A stretch of DNA of 6,790 nt from an uncultured Desulfovibrio sp. (lineage in GTDB: Bacteria; Desulfobacterota; Desulfovibrionia; Desulfovibrionales; Desulfovibrionaceae): NCBI GenBank assembly GCA_946490455.1, contig CAMLXE010000099.1, forward strand, positions 1 to 6,790, in the 5' to 3' direction. The first letter of the stretch is position 1, and each line of letters opens with the position of its first letter. Under the pieces are notes generated by a model. The model ran no database searches, had not been told where the DNA came from, and was given only the letters and a program-made list of their open reading frames with translations. Shown here piece by piece: positions 1 through 6,592 of this stretch. The position numbers and the translations under genes are program-made.

Positions 1-149
1 GCATCCAGAATGGCTCCATGCCGTGCAGCCTCTTCCGGGCCTTCCTTGGAATGATGAATCCAGGTGTGAACACTATGTCCTGCCTTGAGCAGATTCAGCA
101 CGATGGGAAGTCCCATGGTTCCCACGCCAAAAAACGCAACATTGGCCAT
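1..149 (-). CDS. NAD(P)-dependent oxidoreductase, 3-hydroxyisobutyrate dehydrogenase family (5' end only)
   Basis: This is the first 49 codons of a gene read leftwards and cut by the window edge. The peptide starts MANVAFFGVGTMGLPIVLNL and continues with LKAGHSVHTW. That is the N-terminal beta-alpha-beta of a Rossmann fold with the dinucleotide-binding pattern GxGxMGxP (Gly8, Gly10, Met12, Gly13, Pro15), typical of 3-hydroxyisobutyrate dehydrogenase, tartronate semialdehyde reductase and related beta-hydroxyacid dehydrogenases, which oxidise or reduce small hydroxyacids with NAD(P) in the cytoplasm. The ATG at 149-147 is preceded by an AAAGGAG ribosome site (163-157) at 7 nt, so the start is well supported. 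The catalytic Lys and substrate-binding parts lie outside the window, so the substrate cannot be named. It diverges from the uptake operon and probably has no link to it. Confidence 0.85.
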   Translation of the reverse strand, partial: MANVAFFGVGTMGLPIVLNLLKAGHSVHTWIHHSKEGPEEAARHGAILD

Positions 150-216
150 GCCTATACTCCTTTGGAAGCAGCTAAGGATGTAACAGCGTGAATCTTTCTT
201 TTTGTTCCTACAGCAA

Positions 217-244
217 ACTATGACAGGGAAAATGGGAGCGTCAA
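217..244 (-). promoter_or_regulatory. Candidate sigma-70-type promoter for the leftward dehydrogenase gene
   Basis: On the - strand TTGACG (244-239; five of six bases of TTGACA) is followed after 16 nt by CATAGT (222-217; four of six bases of TATAAT). This would start transcription near 210 and give a leader of about 60 nt before the ATG at 149. The -35 is good and the -10 is mediocre. Found by eye; no other - strand candidate was as good. Confidence 0.4.
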
Positions 245-895
245 GATGGTTGCAGAATCGTAGTGCATTCCTGTTAGGGGGAAAATTGGTTTTGGAGGAG
301 AATTGGGGGCGGACCACGCTTTGAAGCTGAGGCGTTCAATATAAGAAGACTCCATGGGGAAAGAACGTTCTGCATTCAGTCAAAGAAACTGCTTACGTTT
401 GCCATAACCTTGTGCCTCAAGGTCGTCATTTGCTGTCTGTGTCTGTGGAAATCCCGGGTTGGTACCTGCGAGAAGGCAGGAGATCCTTTCGTTTTGAGAG
501 CTGCACGGGGTGGACGGTCATTACTGGCTATGGGTGCTATCCGAACCTTCTGTTCTGATAAATGTCTCGGCTTGAGTGGGCAGGACAGGGGCAGCTGGAA
601 GAGGATGACTGGATGTTCATGGTTGTGATGATCTGGCAGTTACCTTTCCCTGACGAATGGTGTGCACGCTTTTGGAGACAGAGTCTTACACAGGATAGTC
701 AGCCGTTTTGGGGTAGCGGTAAAAATGACAGGGGACTGAGACATCCTGCATCCACGGAAATTACTTCACCACACCGGTACGTCCTCGAGTAATCCTGTCG
801 AAAGTGGTTCCCTGAGCTGATTCAGTTCTTTGCACGGAAGATGTCTTTTACTGAATTTTATTTGTGATGATTGGCTGTTGGCTTCTGGTCAGGAT
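245..895. other. Gene-free stretch of the divergent intergenic region
   Basis: About 650 bases with no coding region I can support. Open frames at 410-628 and 562-792 on the + strand lack ribosome sites and give Trp/Cys/Arg-rich peptides without recognisable motifs, and the - strand has no sizeable frame. Two small perfect hairpins are visible: ACCTTG/CAAGGT (407-412 and 418-423, 5-nt loop) and CCTGC/GCAGG (465-469 and 476-480, 6-nt loop). Neither is followed by a T run. I looked for the conserved cores of cobalamin and TPP riboswitches, because riboswitches often precede TonB-receptor genes, and did not find them. The stretch could be a decayed gene, a long leader or an unlisted small RNA; the sequence does not decide between these. 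Confidence 0.5.
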
Positions 896-924
896 TGATT
901 TTCAGGGGAAATGATTTTTTCTGT

Positions 925-951
925 GTAGCATTTATTTTTAATTCGTGCTAC
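925..951. promoter_or_regulatory. 27-bp imperfect dyad, candidate repressor operator upstream of the receptor gene
   Basis: GTAGCA (925-930) and TGCTAC (946-951) are perfect inverted 6-mers around an AT-rich 15-base centre. Inside the dyad, TTTAAT (937-942) matches the -10 consensus in five of six bases, but the -35 region in front of it is poor. A dyad over a promoter, about 120 bases before the receptor start, is the arrangement expected of a metal-responsive repressor of the Fur/Zur/MntR type. It does not match the E. coli Fur or Zur consensus that I know, so the regulator is unnamed. It could also be a weak RNA hairpin. Confidence 0.35.
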
Positions 952-966
952 CGATACCCTTGCTCA

Positions 967-979
967 ATGTGCACATGTG
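967..979. repeat. Two overlapping short palindromes in the receptor leader
   Basis: ATGTGCACAT (967-976) is a perfect 10-bp palindrome and CACATGTG (972-979) a perfect 8-bp palindrome overlapping it. They lie about 90 bases before the receptor start. They might be a protein-binding site, but short palindromes also occur by chance. Confidence 0.25.
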
Positions 980-1050
980 AGAAGCAAAGACTTTCTTTGA
1001 GTAACACGTTTTTTGAAAAAATAGCACAAAGAGACTCCAGCAGAAAAGTT

Positions 1051-1063
1051 GGAGGACAGGAGG
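1051..1063 (+). promoter_or_regulatory. Tandem Shine-Dalgarno sites that set the receptor start
   Basis: GGAGG (1051-1055) and AGGAGG (1058-1063) stand in tandem. The second is 6 nt before the ATG at 1070, which opens the receptor signal peptide. The first is 9 nt before another ATG at 1065 in a different frame, which opens a 42-codon frame ending at 1193. The strong site at 1058-1063 and the signal peptide make 1070 the receptor start; an in-frame TTG at 1049 would overlap the ribosome site and is rejected. Confidence 0.7.
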
Positions 1064-1069
1064 AATGGG

Positions 1070-3154
1070 ATGGCGAGGCAAGGAATATTGCTTTTGTGGT
1101 GTATTTTTTTTCTGGCCGGAGGCAGTTGTCTGGCGGCGGAAGAGAACACAGAGGCAGCAGACGATATGTCTTCGAACCCGGTATGGTCCATGACTCAAGG
1201 TTCGTTGAACGCCTTCACGTTACCGGAAGTCACGGTGTACGGGGTTGCTGATCAGGCTCCGGTATTGCCCGTTACAACATCTTTCGGGACACAGTTCAAT
1301 GTGGTCACGGAGGAGCAGATTCGTCTTCAGGGAGCTCTGGATTTCTATGACGCTCTGAGAAATGTCCCGGGGGTTATGTTTCAGAAAAAGAACATTCTTG
1401 GCGGTCAGACGAGTTCCAGCCTGTACATTCGAGGACGGGGGGCCAGCCACCCCAGCCCGGATCTGAATATTCTGTTTGATGATGTGCCCAGAAGCGGAGT
1501 CCTGTATGGACAGGCCCTTGCAGACGGTATTCCGGTTTATGCACTGGGTGGAATGGAACTTTACAAGTATCCTCAGCCGTCACGTTTTGGCAGTGGGTAT
1601 GGGATGATCAATTTTATCCCAAAGTACATGACCGAACCGGGTACAGAACTGAAGATCGGCATGGAAGGCGGCAGTTACGGTACCTTTGCCGAAAATATTG
1701 GTATAGGCATGAAGGAGGGGAAAGGAGACATCTATGCTGCTCAGAGTCATGTACGTACCGACGGGCATGTAGCCCATTCCGCGGCTGACCAGACAAGCTA
1801 TTACCTGAATACCGGCTATCAGCTGACGGATACATGGAGCCTGCGTCTGATGGCCAATCATGTTGATGCCAGCACTGAGGCGCCAAACAGTCCTCTGACC
1901 GGTGCCCCCATGTATCCTGAACGTTTTGACACGGAAACCACGCTGGTTACCCTCTCTCTCGCGAACAGCTACAAAAAGGCATCCGGTTACATCAAGGGGT
2001 ATTACAATAACACGAATTTCTATCTTATAGGCGAAAACAGCGGAACAGCCACATCGAAGCAGTCCAATGATCTTTATGGACTCCGAGCCCGTGAAACCTT
2101 CTGGCTCTGGAAGGGGAGCGAGATAGTAGCGGGATTTGATCTGGACAGAATGAATCTGGAAAATCGTCAGTCATTCCATACTACAGGTAAGGAGACCGTA
2201 TGGGATTTCCCGGATATCACGGTTGTTTCTCCCTATGTCGCCATCAGTCAGCAGTTTGGCAGTGATGACGGGTTCCACATCATCCCGTCTGCCGGATTGC
2301 GCCATTATGCCAATAATACCTTTGCTGACAAGACGACTCCGCAGGCCGGACTTGTTGTCGGTTACGGGAACACCAACCTGCATGCCAACTATGCGCGCGG
2401 CGTCAATTACCCAAGTCCTGTCGTACTGCAGAACTTTTTGGGCAACAAGAGACTTCCTTCCGGATTTGATACCGAAAAGATCAAACCCGAGGTTGTGGAT
2501 CATTATGAGGTTGGTCTGAGCCATGTGGAGGAAGGTCTTGGTTCAATCAATGCCACAGTCTTCTATGATGACGGTAAGGACAGGCTTCGTGCCTACATGT
2601 GGGGTGCAGCTCCGGATGAAACCTTTTTCAATTCTTCCACAGCTCGTTATAAAATAAGAGGACTGGAACTTTCTGGTACGCTTACTCCCATGCAATCACT
2701 GGATCTTTTTGCCGGAGCAACCTGGATGCGGGTCAAGGCAAGAGGGGATGACGGAGTCGAGCGGGACAGAATGCCCTATACTCCCAGTTTTGCCTTTCAG
2801 GCAGGATTCAAATGGCGTTTCCTCGAACATTTCCAGCTTAGCGGGGACTATCAGTATCTGCGCGATATCTATGCCGCCACGTCGGCCCGGACGAGCAATC
2901 CCAGCAATCCGTCCAGCAATTTTGCTGAACTGACAGATACCGACAGGCTTCCCAACGTGAACGTAGTCAATCTCCGTCTTGATTATGAATTTGACTATGA
3001 ACCGTGGCAGATTCGAGACGGCAGAATCTTTTTGGCCATCGATAACGTGTTTGATGCCGACTATGCCTATGCGCTGGAAAAGAGCGGAACACAGAAGGCC
3101 TGCTATTTTATGCCCGGAAGAACGGTTATGGCCGGGTTTGAACTGACTTTCTGA
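1070..3154 (+). CDS. TonB-dependent outer-membrane receptor
   Basis: A 694-residue outer-membrane active transporter. Residues 1-23 are a Sec signal peptide: Arg3, a hydrophobic core ILLLWCIFFLAGG, and likely cleavage after the Ala22/Ala23 region. LPEVTVYG (51-58) sits where a TonB box is expected. The plug domain follows at about 65-180, with the typical VVTEEQI, ALRNVPGV and LYIRGRG (118-124) segments, a DDVPRSG turn and GMINFIPK in place of the usual GGVINIITK. The rest alternates aromatic beta strands and loops of a 22-strand barrel (for example IAIDNVFDADYAYA near the end) and finishes with an outer-membrane-type terminal strand, AGFELTF. Length is normal for the family. Such receptors import siderophores, cobalamin, haem or metal complexes using TonB. 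The ligand cannot be read from sequence, but the downstream ABC-3 importer points to a metal or metallophore. It is probably the first gene of the operon. Confidence 0.93.
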   Translation: MARQGILLLWCIFFLAGGSCLAAEENTEAADDMSSNPVWSMTQGSLNAFTLPEVTVYGVADQAPVLPVTTSFGTQFNVVTEEQIRLQGALDFYDALRNVPGVMFQKKNILGGQTSSSLYIRGRGASHPSPDLNILFDDVPRSGVLYGQALADGIPVYALGGMELYKYPQPSRFGSGYGMINFIPKYMTEPGTELKIGMEGGSYGTFAENIGIGMKEGKGDIYAAQSHVRTDGHVAHSAADQTSYYLNTGYQLTDTWSLRLMANHVDASTEAPNSPLTGAPMYPERFDTETTLVTLSLANSYKKASGYIKGYYNNTNFYLIGENSGTATSKQSNDLYGLRARETFWLWKGSEIVAGFDLDRMNLENRQSFHTTGKETVWDFPDITVVSPYVAISQQFGSDDGFHIIPSAGLRHYANNTFADKTTPQAGLVVGYGNTNLHANYARGVNYPSPVVLQNFLGNKRLPSGFDTEKIKPEVVDHYEVGLSHVEEGLGSINATVFYDDGKDRLRAYMWGAAPDETFFNSSTARYKIRGLELSGTLTPMQSLDLFAGATWMRVKARGDDGVERDRMPYTPSFAFQAGFKWRFLEHFQLSGDYQYLRDIYAATSARTSNPSNPSSNFAELTDTDRLPNVNVVNLRLDYEFDYEPWQIRDGRIFLAIDNVFDADYAYALEKSGTQKACYFMPGRTVMAGFELTF

Positions 3155-3164
3155 TACACAGACA

Positions 3165-3194
3165 GGAGCTTGCCGTATATCTGCGGCAAGCTCC
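3165..3194 (+). promoter_or_regulatory. Perfect 11-bp stem-loop between receptor and methyltransferase genes
   Basis: GGAGCTTGCCG (3165-3175) pairs perfectly with CGGCAAGCTCC (3184-3194) over an 8-nt loop, TATATCTG. No T run follows, so it is not a standard intrinsic terminator in the + direction. It starts 10 nt after the receptor stop, and its 3' arm abuts the GGGAGAG ribosome site (3195-3201) of the methyltransferase. Such intercistronic hairpins can protect the upstream mRNA from 3' exonucleases, partly end transcription, or limit ribosome access downstream. Any of these would give more receptor than inner-membrane transporter. Confidence 0.7.
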
Positions 3195-3206
3195 GGGAGA
3201 GACACC

Positions 3207-3824
3207 ATGAAGCTCCAGGAAAAAACAGGGCGAGATCTGTTGAGACAACAGTTTTTTGACACACGCGCCCACGACTGGGATGCGCGCAATCATTCTCCGG
3301 AACTGCGGCGTCAGGTGGCAGCCATGCTTGACGAATTGAGGATTGAGGAGGGGATGACGCTGCTTGATGTGGGATGCGGTCAGGGAATTCTTTTGCCCTT
3401 TTTGCGAAAGCTCGTGGGGGAGAGAGGACGTCTGATTGCGCTGGATACCTCTGCGGCCATGCTTTCGGGTGTTGCTGAACGGGATGCCGGAACTCTGGCC
3501 ATTCATGCACCTGCTGAATGCATCCCATTACTCGACTGCTATGTGGACAGGGTAATCTGCTACTCGGCCTTTCCTCATTTTACCGACAAGGCCGCAGCTG
3601 CCGGCGAATTTTTCCGAGTCCTCAAAATCGGAGGCTCAGCGCATGTCCTGCATACCGGAAGCCGGGATTTCATCAATCAGCTGCACGACCGCTATCAGGA
3701 AGTAGCCGGAGACTATCTGCCCTCAAGACAGGGCATGGAAACTCTTTTCCGGAATGCGGGGTTTTCCAGCCTGTGTCTGGATGAAGGGGAAAATCATTAT
3801 GCCTTTTCTGCGTTCAGGAAATGA
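3207..3824 (+). CDS. Class I SAM-dependent methyltransferase
   Basis: A 205-residue cytoplasmic protein. The SAM-binding core is clear: motif I LLDVGCGQG (52-60), then LIALDTSAAML with Asp80 as the acidic residue that should hold the SAM ribose, then DRVICYSAFPHF as the motif IV strand, and FFRVLKIGG as the post-motif helix and turn seen in UbiE/methyltransf-11-type enzymes. The N-terminus, FFDTRAHDWD, resembles the leading helix of small-molecule methyltransferases of this group. No DNA- or rRNA-specific motif is visible, so a small-molecule substrate is likeliest. The ATG at 3207 has GGGAGAG just upstream. Its stop overlaps the binding-protein start (ATGA at 3821-3824), so it is coupled to the importer. 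It may methylate a metallophore or other ligand; that is inference, and the enzyme's role in a metal-uptake operon is unknown to me. Confidence 0.88.
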   Translation: MKLQEKTGRDLLRQQFFDTRAHDWDARNHSPELRRQVAAMLDELRIEEGMTLLDVGCGQGILLPFLRKLVGERGRLIALDTSAAMLSGVAERDAGTLAIHAPAECIPLLDCYVDRVICYSAFPHFTDKAAAAGEFFRVLKIGGSAHVLHTGSRDFINQLHDRYQEVAGDYLPSRQGMETLFRNAGFSSLCLDEGENHYAFSAFRK

Positions 3825-4669
3825 AGATCATGCCGAAACGAAGTGTCTTTTTGGGGATAGTGCTCTGGATTGCCCTGTGGATTCTGCTGGCTGGAAACAT
3901 TGCCCCGCTTTGGGCGAACAACGTGAAGATTGTGGCTGGTAGTTCGCTCATTTCAGATATTGTTCTTGCTTTGACCGAGGGAGAGGCAGAGGTGCTGACT
4001 GTGATTCCGGGAGCCAGCTGCCCCGGTCATGAAGCAGTCAAGACCACCGATCTGGTTTTTGCTGCCGATGCAGATATGATTCTTGTGCATGCCTTTCAGC
4101 AGAAGCTTCCCTGGCTGAGCAGCATGAAGACAGCCGGGGAGGATGGAAAACCACAACTTGTCGTACTTGAAACGGAAGGAAGCTGGCTTGTTCCGGAGGT
4201 CCAGAAAGAAGCTGTTCGTGATATTGCAGTCATTCTTGCTGATGCCTTTCCTGCATGGCGTGAAACGCTTTTTGAACGGGCAAGAACACGTCTTGCCTGT
4301 GTGGATACTGCAGAAAGAGAGGTTTTGACCAGACTTGCACCTCTTAAGGGAGCTGTCGTGGCGGCGTCAGAGATGCAGGCCGACTTTGTGCGCTGGGCGG
4401 GTCTGGAAGTCCCTGTTACCTACGGACGCCCCGAGGCAATGCATCCGATGGAACTTGTAGAGCAGATCCAGCGTCTGAGTGACAGGCACATAGCTGGTGT
4501 TATTGACAACTGGCAGAGTGGCGCCGATGCGGGGCTGCCCCTTGCCATGGAACTTGCCGTACCGCATGTGGTGCTTTCAGGCTTTCCCGGATTCAGGAAG
4601 GATGTTCCTGATTATGGGGCACTGCTTCGGTACAATGCAGAGCAGCTTCTGAAGCTGGGGGCAGAATAG
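3821..4669 (+). CDS. Periplasmic metal-binding protein of an ABC importer (ZnuA/TroA-like family, divergent metal site)
   Basis: A 282-residue cluster A-I (zinc/manganese-type) solute-binding protein. Residues 1-32 are a signal peptide: KRSVFLGIVLWIALWILLAG core, likely cleavage after LWA (30-32). The mature protein opens with VKIVAGSSLISDIVLAL, as in ZnuA-like proteins. The usual first metal His with Pro-rich context is replaced by IPGASCPGH (62-70), offering Cys67 and His70. His90 follows in ILVHAF. The position of the family's Ser-His pair reads AASEMQADFVRWAGLEV, with Glu184. The C-terminal strand is LSGFPGF, without the usual Asp, before LLRYNAEQLL. There is no His-rich loop. The ligand set therefore differs from classical ZnuA, and the metal cannot be assigned. 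The ATG at 3821 overlaps the upstream stop; an ATG at 3830 has better spacing (9 nt) from AGGAA at 3816-3820 and may be the real start. Confidence 0.87.
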   Translation: MKIMPKRSVFLGIVLWIALWILLAGNIAPLWANNVKIVAGSSLISDIVLALTEGEAEVLTVIPGASCPGHEAVKTTDLVFAADADMILVHAFQQKLPWLSSMKTAGEDGKPQLVVLETEGSWLVPEVQKEAVRDIAVILADAFPAWRETLFERARTRLACVDTAEREVLTRLAPLKGAVVAASEMQADFVRWAGLEVPVTYGRPEAMHPMELVEQIQRLSDRHIAGVIDNWQSGADAGLPLAMELAVPHVVLSGFPGFRKDVPDYGALLRYNAEQLLKLGAE

Positions 4670-4670
4670 A

Positions 4671-5447
4671 ATGGCAGATGTGCTCGCCAGTCTGGAAGAC
4701 GTAGTTGTGTCATTCGGACGGCGTGAGATTCTTCATGGCGTGAATATGGCTGTGGAAGAGGGATCGTTCTGGTCAGTCATCGGGCCTAACGGGGCAGGAA
4801 AATCCACACTGCTTGGACTGTTCAACGCAATGACGCTGCCCCAAAAGGGAAGGGTCCTGTATCGTGGAGAAACGGTCCTGCCACAAACTGCACGAAAAGT
4901 TCGGCTTGCGGTTGCCCATGTCTTTCAGGAGGCTGACTTTGATCCAAGAATGCCTCTTTCCGTCATTGAATCTGTTCTGGGTGGAACCTATGGTCGTCTA
5001 GGCCTTTTCAGACGACCGGGGAAAAGGGAACGGGAGAGCGCCATGCACGCACTGGAAGTTGTGGGAATGGCAGAGCTTGCGTCTCGCCCTCTGGGAGAGC
5101 TTTCAGGTGGAGAACGTCAGCGCATGGCTCTCGCAAGAGCGCTGGTGCAGGAACCGGAACTCCTGCTGCTTGACGAACCGACAGCCGCGCTGGACTGGCA
5201 GGCTCAGAGAGAAATTCTCGAGCGCATCGCCGACCTGAGAGGACGATTCCGATTGACCATCGTGATGGTGACACATGATCTGAATGCTGTTTCCTGTCTG
5301 GCCAGTCATGTGGGCATGCTCAAGGAGGGACGGCTCATCTGGCAGGGAAGCGTTGCCGAGGCGATGCAGGCCGAGCTTCTGTCCGAACTTTATGGCGTCC
5401 CGATTACCGTGACTGAACATCATGGGCGTCAGATAGCCCTTTTTTGA
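4671..5447 (+). CDS. ABC transporter ATPase of the metal importer (ZnuC-like)
   Basis: A 258-residue ATPase with all nucleotide-binding motifs intact: Walker A GPNGAGKST (38-46), Q-loop Gln86 in VFQEADFD, signature LSGGERQ (144-150), Walker B LLLLDEP (164-170), D-loop AALD (172-175) and switch His202 in VTHDL. The order of these and the short C-terminal tail resemble the ATPases of ABC-3 zinc/manganese importers and of haem/cobalamin importers (ZnuC, BtuD). Two copies would bind the permease on the cytoplasmic side and power import. The ATG starts 1 nt after the binding-protein stop, with only a weak G-rich ribosome site (GGGGGC), so translation is probably coupled. The pairing with an ABC-3 permease is what assigns it to metal uptake. 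Confidence 0.93.
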   Translation: MADVLASLEDVVVSFGRREILHGVNMAVEEGSFWSVIGPNGAGKSTLLGLFNAMTLPQKGRVLYRGETVLPQTARKVRLAVAHVFQEADFDPRMPLSVIESVLGGTYGRLGLFRRPGKRERESAMHALEVVGMAELASRPLGELSGGERQRMALARALVQEPELLLLDEPTAALDWQAQREILERIADLRGRFRLTIVMVTHDLNAVSCLASHVGMLKEGRLIWQGSVAEAMQAELLSELYGVPITVTEHHGRQIALF

Positions 5448-5479
5448 TTGCCGGCGTGTTGCCGTGTTCTGGAGACATC

Positions 5480-6334
5480 ATGGATGATCTTCTGCAGTAC
5501 GCCTTTCTGCAACGGGCCCTTGTCATGGCACTTCTTGCAGGGAGCGTTTGTGGCGCAATGGGCGTTTTTGTTGTCCTTTGGCGTATGAGTCTTGTGGGGA
5601 TGTGCATTTCTCATGCAGCCTTTGCCGGCGCACTTGTCGGTCTGTGGCTCGGTTTTCCCCCTCTTGCAAGCGGTCTTGTGGGCAGTCTGGGGGCTGCCTC
5701 TCTTGTGGGGCCTCTGGCAGACCGACCGGGATTCAACCTTGATACCGCCATGGGAATTATCTTTTCCATTGTCATGAGTCTGGCCATGCTGGCGCTTGGA
5801 CTTCTGCCGGGGGCTCGGACTGAGGGGCTTGGTTTCATCTGGGGAAGTCTTCTCACGGTTACCACGTTTGACCTCTGGCTCATGGGGTGTGGCGGAGCTC
5901 TCCTTTTTCTGTTTGTCTTTCTGTTCTTCAAGGAAATACAGATCATCATGGGACAGAAGAAGACAGCTATTGCGCTCGGAATTCCGGTGAAAACCATCTA
6001 TTATGCAAGTCTTATCCTGATGGGGCTTATTGTCGCCTTTGCACTCAAGGCCGTCGGAGGATTGCTTATCTATTCGCTGATTGTCACTCCGGCGGCAGGA
6101 GCTCTGTATCTTGCCTATGACCTCGGAACCATGTTCATGCTTTCGGCAGGAATGGGCGCGCTGGCCGCGGTAGGGGGACTCTGGCTTTCCTGCTATCTCG
6201 CCGTTCCACCGGGGGCGGCCATCGTACTCGTGGCAGCGTTGTTCCTTGCACTTGCCATGCTGTTTTCACCCAAGGGAAAAGGCCAGAAAAACCAATCCAT
6301 GGATCGTGTTCCCGGCCATGTTGAACATTCGTAA
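5480..6334 (+). CDS. ABC-3 family metal transporter permease (ZnuB-like)
   Basis: A 284-residue inner-membrane protein with about eight hydrophobic segments, roughly at residues 13-33, 38-58, 60-80, 90-110, 126-150, 171-190, 192-214, 218-238 and 242-262 (some may be re-entrant). The N-terminus shows the ABC-3 family signature: FLQRALVMALLAG, then GVFVVLWRMSLVG, then SHAAFAG (44-50). Further family hallmarks are the GIPVKTIYYAS loop, probably the ATPase coupling region, and LLIYSLIVTPAA. It forms the membrane channel for zinc, manganese or a related metal. The ATG at 5480 has GGAG at 5471-5474, 5 nt away. An upstream in-frame TTG at 5444 overlaps the ATPase stop and lacks a ribosome site, so it was rejected. 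The tail is hydrophilic (SPKGKGQKNQ onward) and slightly longer than the family usually needs. Confidence 0.93.
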   Translation: MDDLLQYAFLQRALVMALLAGSVCGAMGVFVVLWRMSLVGMCISHAAFAGALVGLWLGFPPLASGLVGSLGAASLVGPLADRPGFNLDTAMGIIFSIVMSLAMLALGLLPGARTEGLGFIWGSLLTVTTFDLWLMGCGGALLFLFVFLFFKEIQIIMGQKKTAIALGIPVKTIYYASLILMGLIVAFALKAVGGLLIYSLIVTPAAGALYLAYDLGTMFMLSAGMGALAAVGGLWLSCYLAVPPGAAIVLVAALFLALAMLFSPKGKGQKNQSMDRVPGHVEHS

Positions 6335-6592
6335 TGAGGACTTGGCCATGCTGTCTTCGCGTACGGTTTTTCCTGTCGGGAGTGTCCATGTTCTTCCCCG
6401 GTACCGCCTTTTTGCTTCGCATTCCTGTCATGGAAAAGCCTTTTCCTGCAGGGGGGATTTCTGTCCAAATGGCATTTTGAAAAGATCGACCGCCTTGTGT
6501 CATGGCTTGACTCTGACTTTTTATGGAAGCGTATTCCTGTGGGGATGTCTTCAGAAAGCTGGAAAAGGAGCCGGCCACGGGAGTACGGGGCA
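6335..6592 (+). other. Ambiguous stretch between permease and tonB, three competing frames
   Basis: These 258 bases cannot be assigned with confidence. One frame opens at ATG 6334 inside TAATG, overlapping the permease stop, and runs 48 codons to a TGA at 6478-6480. It is hydrophobic and begins MRTWPCCLRV. A second frame is open without a stop from 6338 right through into tonB; from about 6461 it looks protein-like (KWHFEKIDRLVSWL, then DFLWKRIPVG). A run of six Gs at 6451-6456 lies in the overlap of these two, and loss of one G would join them. The third frame is the candidate listed separately at 6348-6596. The reading could be a frameshifted gene, a longer TonB cytoplasmic region, or a real small gene. 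Confidence 0.45.

Noticed and set aside
410..792. Open frames at 410-628 and 562-792 on the + strand.
   Set aside because: No ribosome site, odd composition, overlapping each other, no recognisable motif.
895..920. TTGATTTTCA and AAATGATT look a little like half-sites of a Fur box.
   Set aside because: Too few matches to the 19-bp consensus and no proper symmetry.
997..1025. TTGAGT with AATAGC 17 nt later as the receptor promoter.
   Set aside because: The -10 matches only three of six bases; the T6-G-A6 tract between them may simply be AT-rich leader.
300..1048. A cobalamin or TPP riboswitch before the TonB-receptor gene.
   Set aside because: The conserved core sequences of these classes were looked for by eye and not found.
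2696..3289. A long - strand open frame (197 codons) across the end of the receptor gene.
   Set aside because: It is antisense to clear barrel-coding sequence, has no domain signature and no ribosome site seen.
5424..5445. GGGC (5424-5427) and GCCC (5436-5439) followed by six Ts, resembling an intrinsic terminator.
   Set aside because: The stem is only 4 bp and lies inside the end of the ATPase gene, 35 bases before the permease it would cut off.
5444..5479. An N-terminal extension of the permease from TTG at 5444.
   Set aside because: It overlaps the ATPase stop and lacks a ribosome site, while ATG 5480 has GGAG at good distance.
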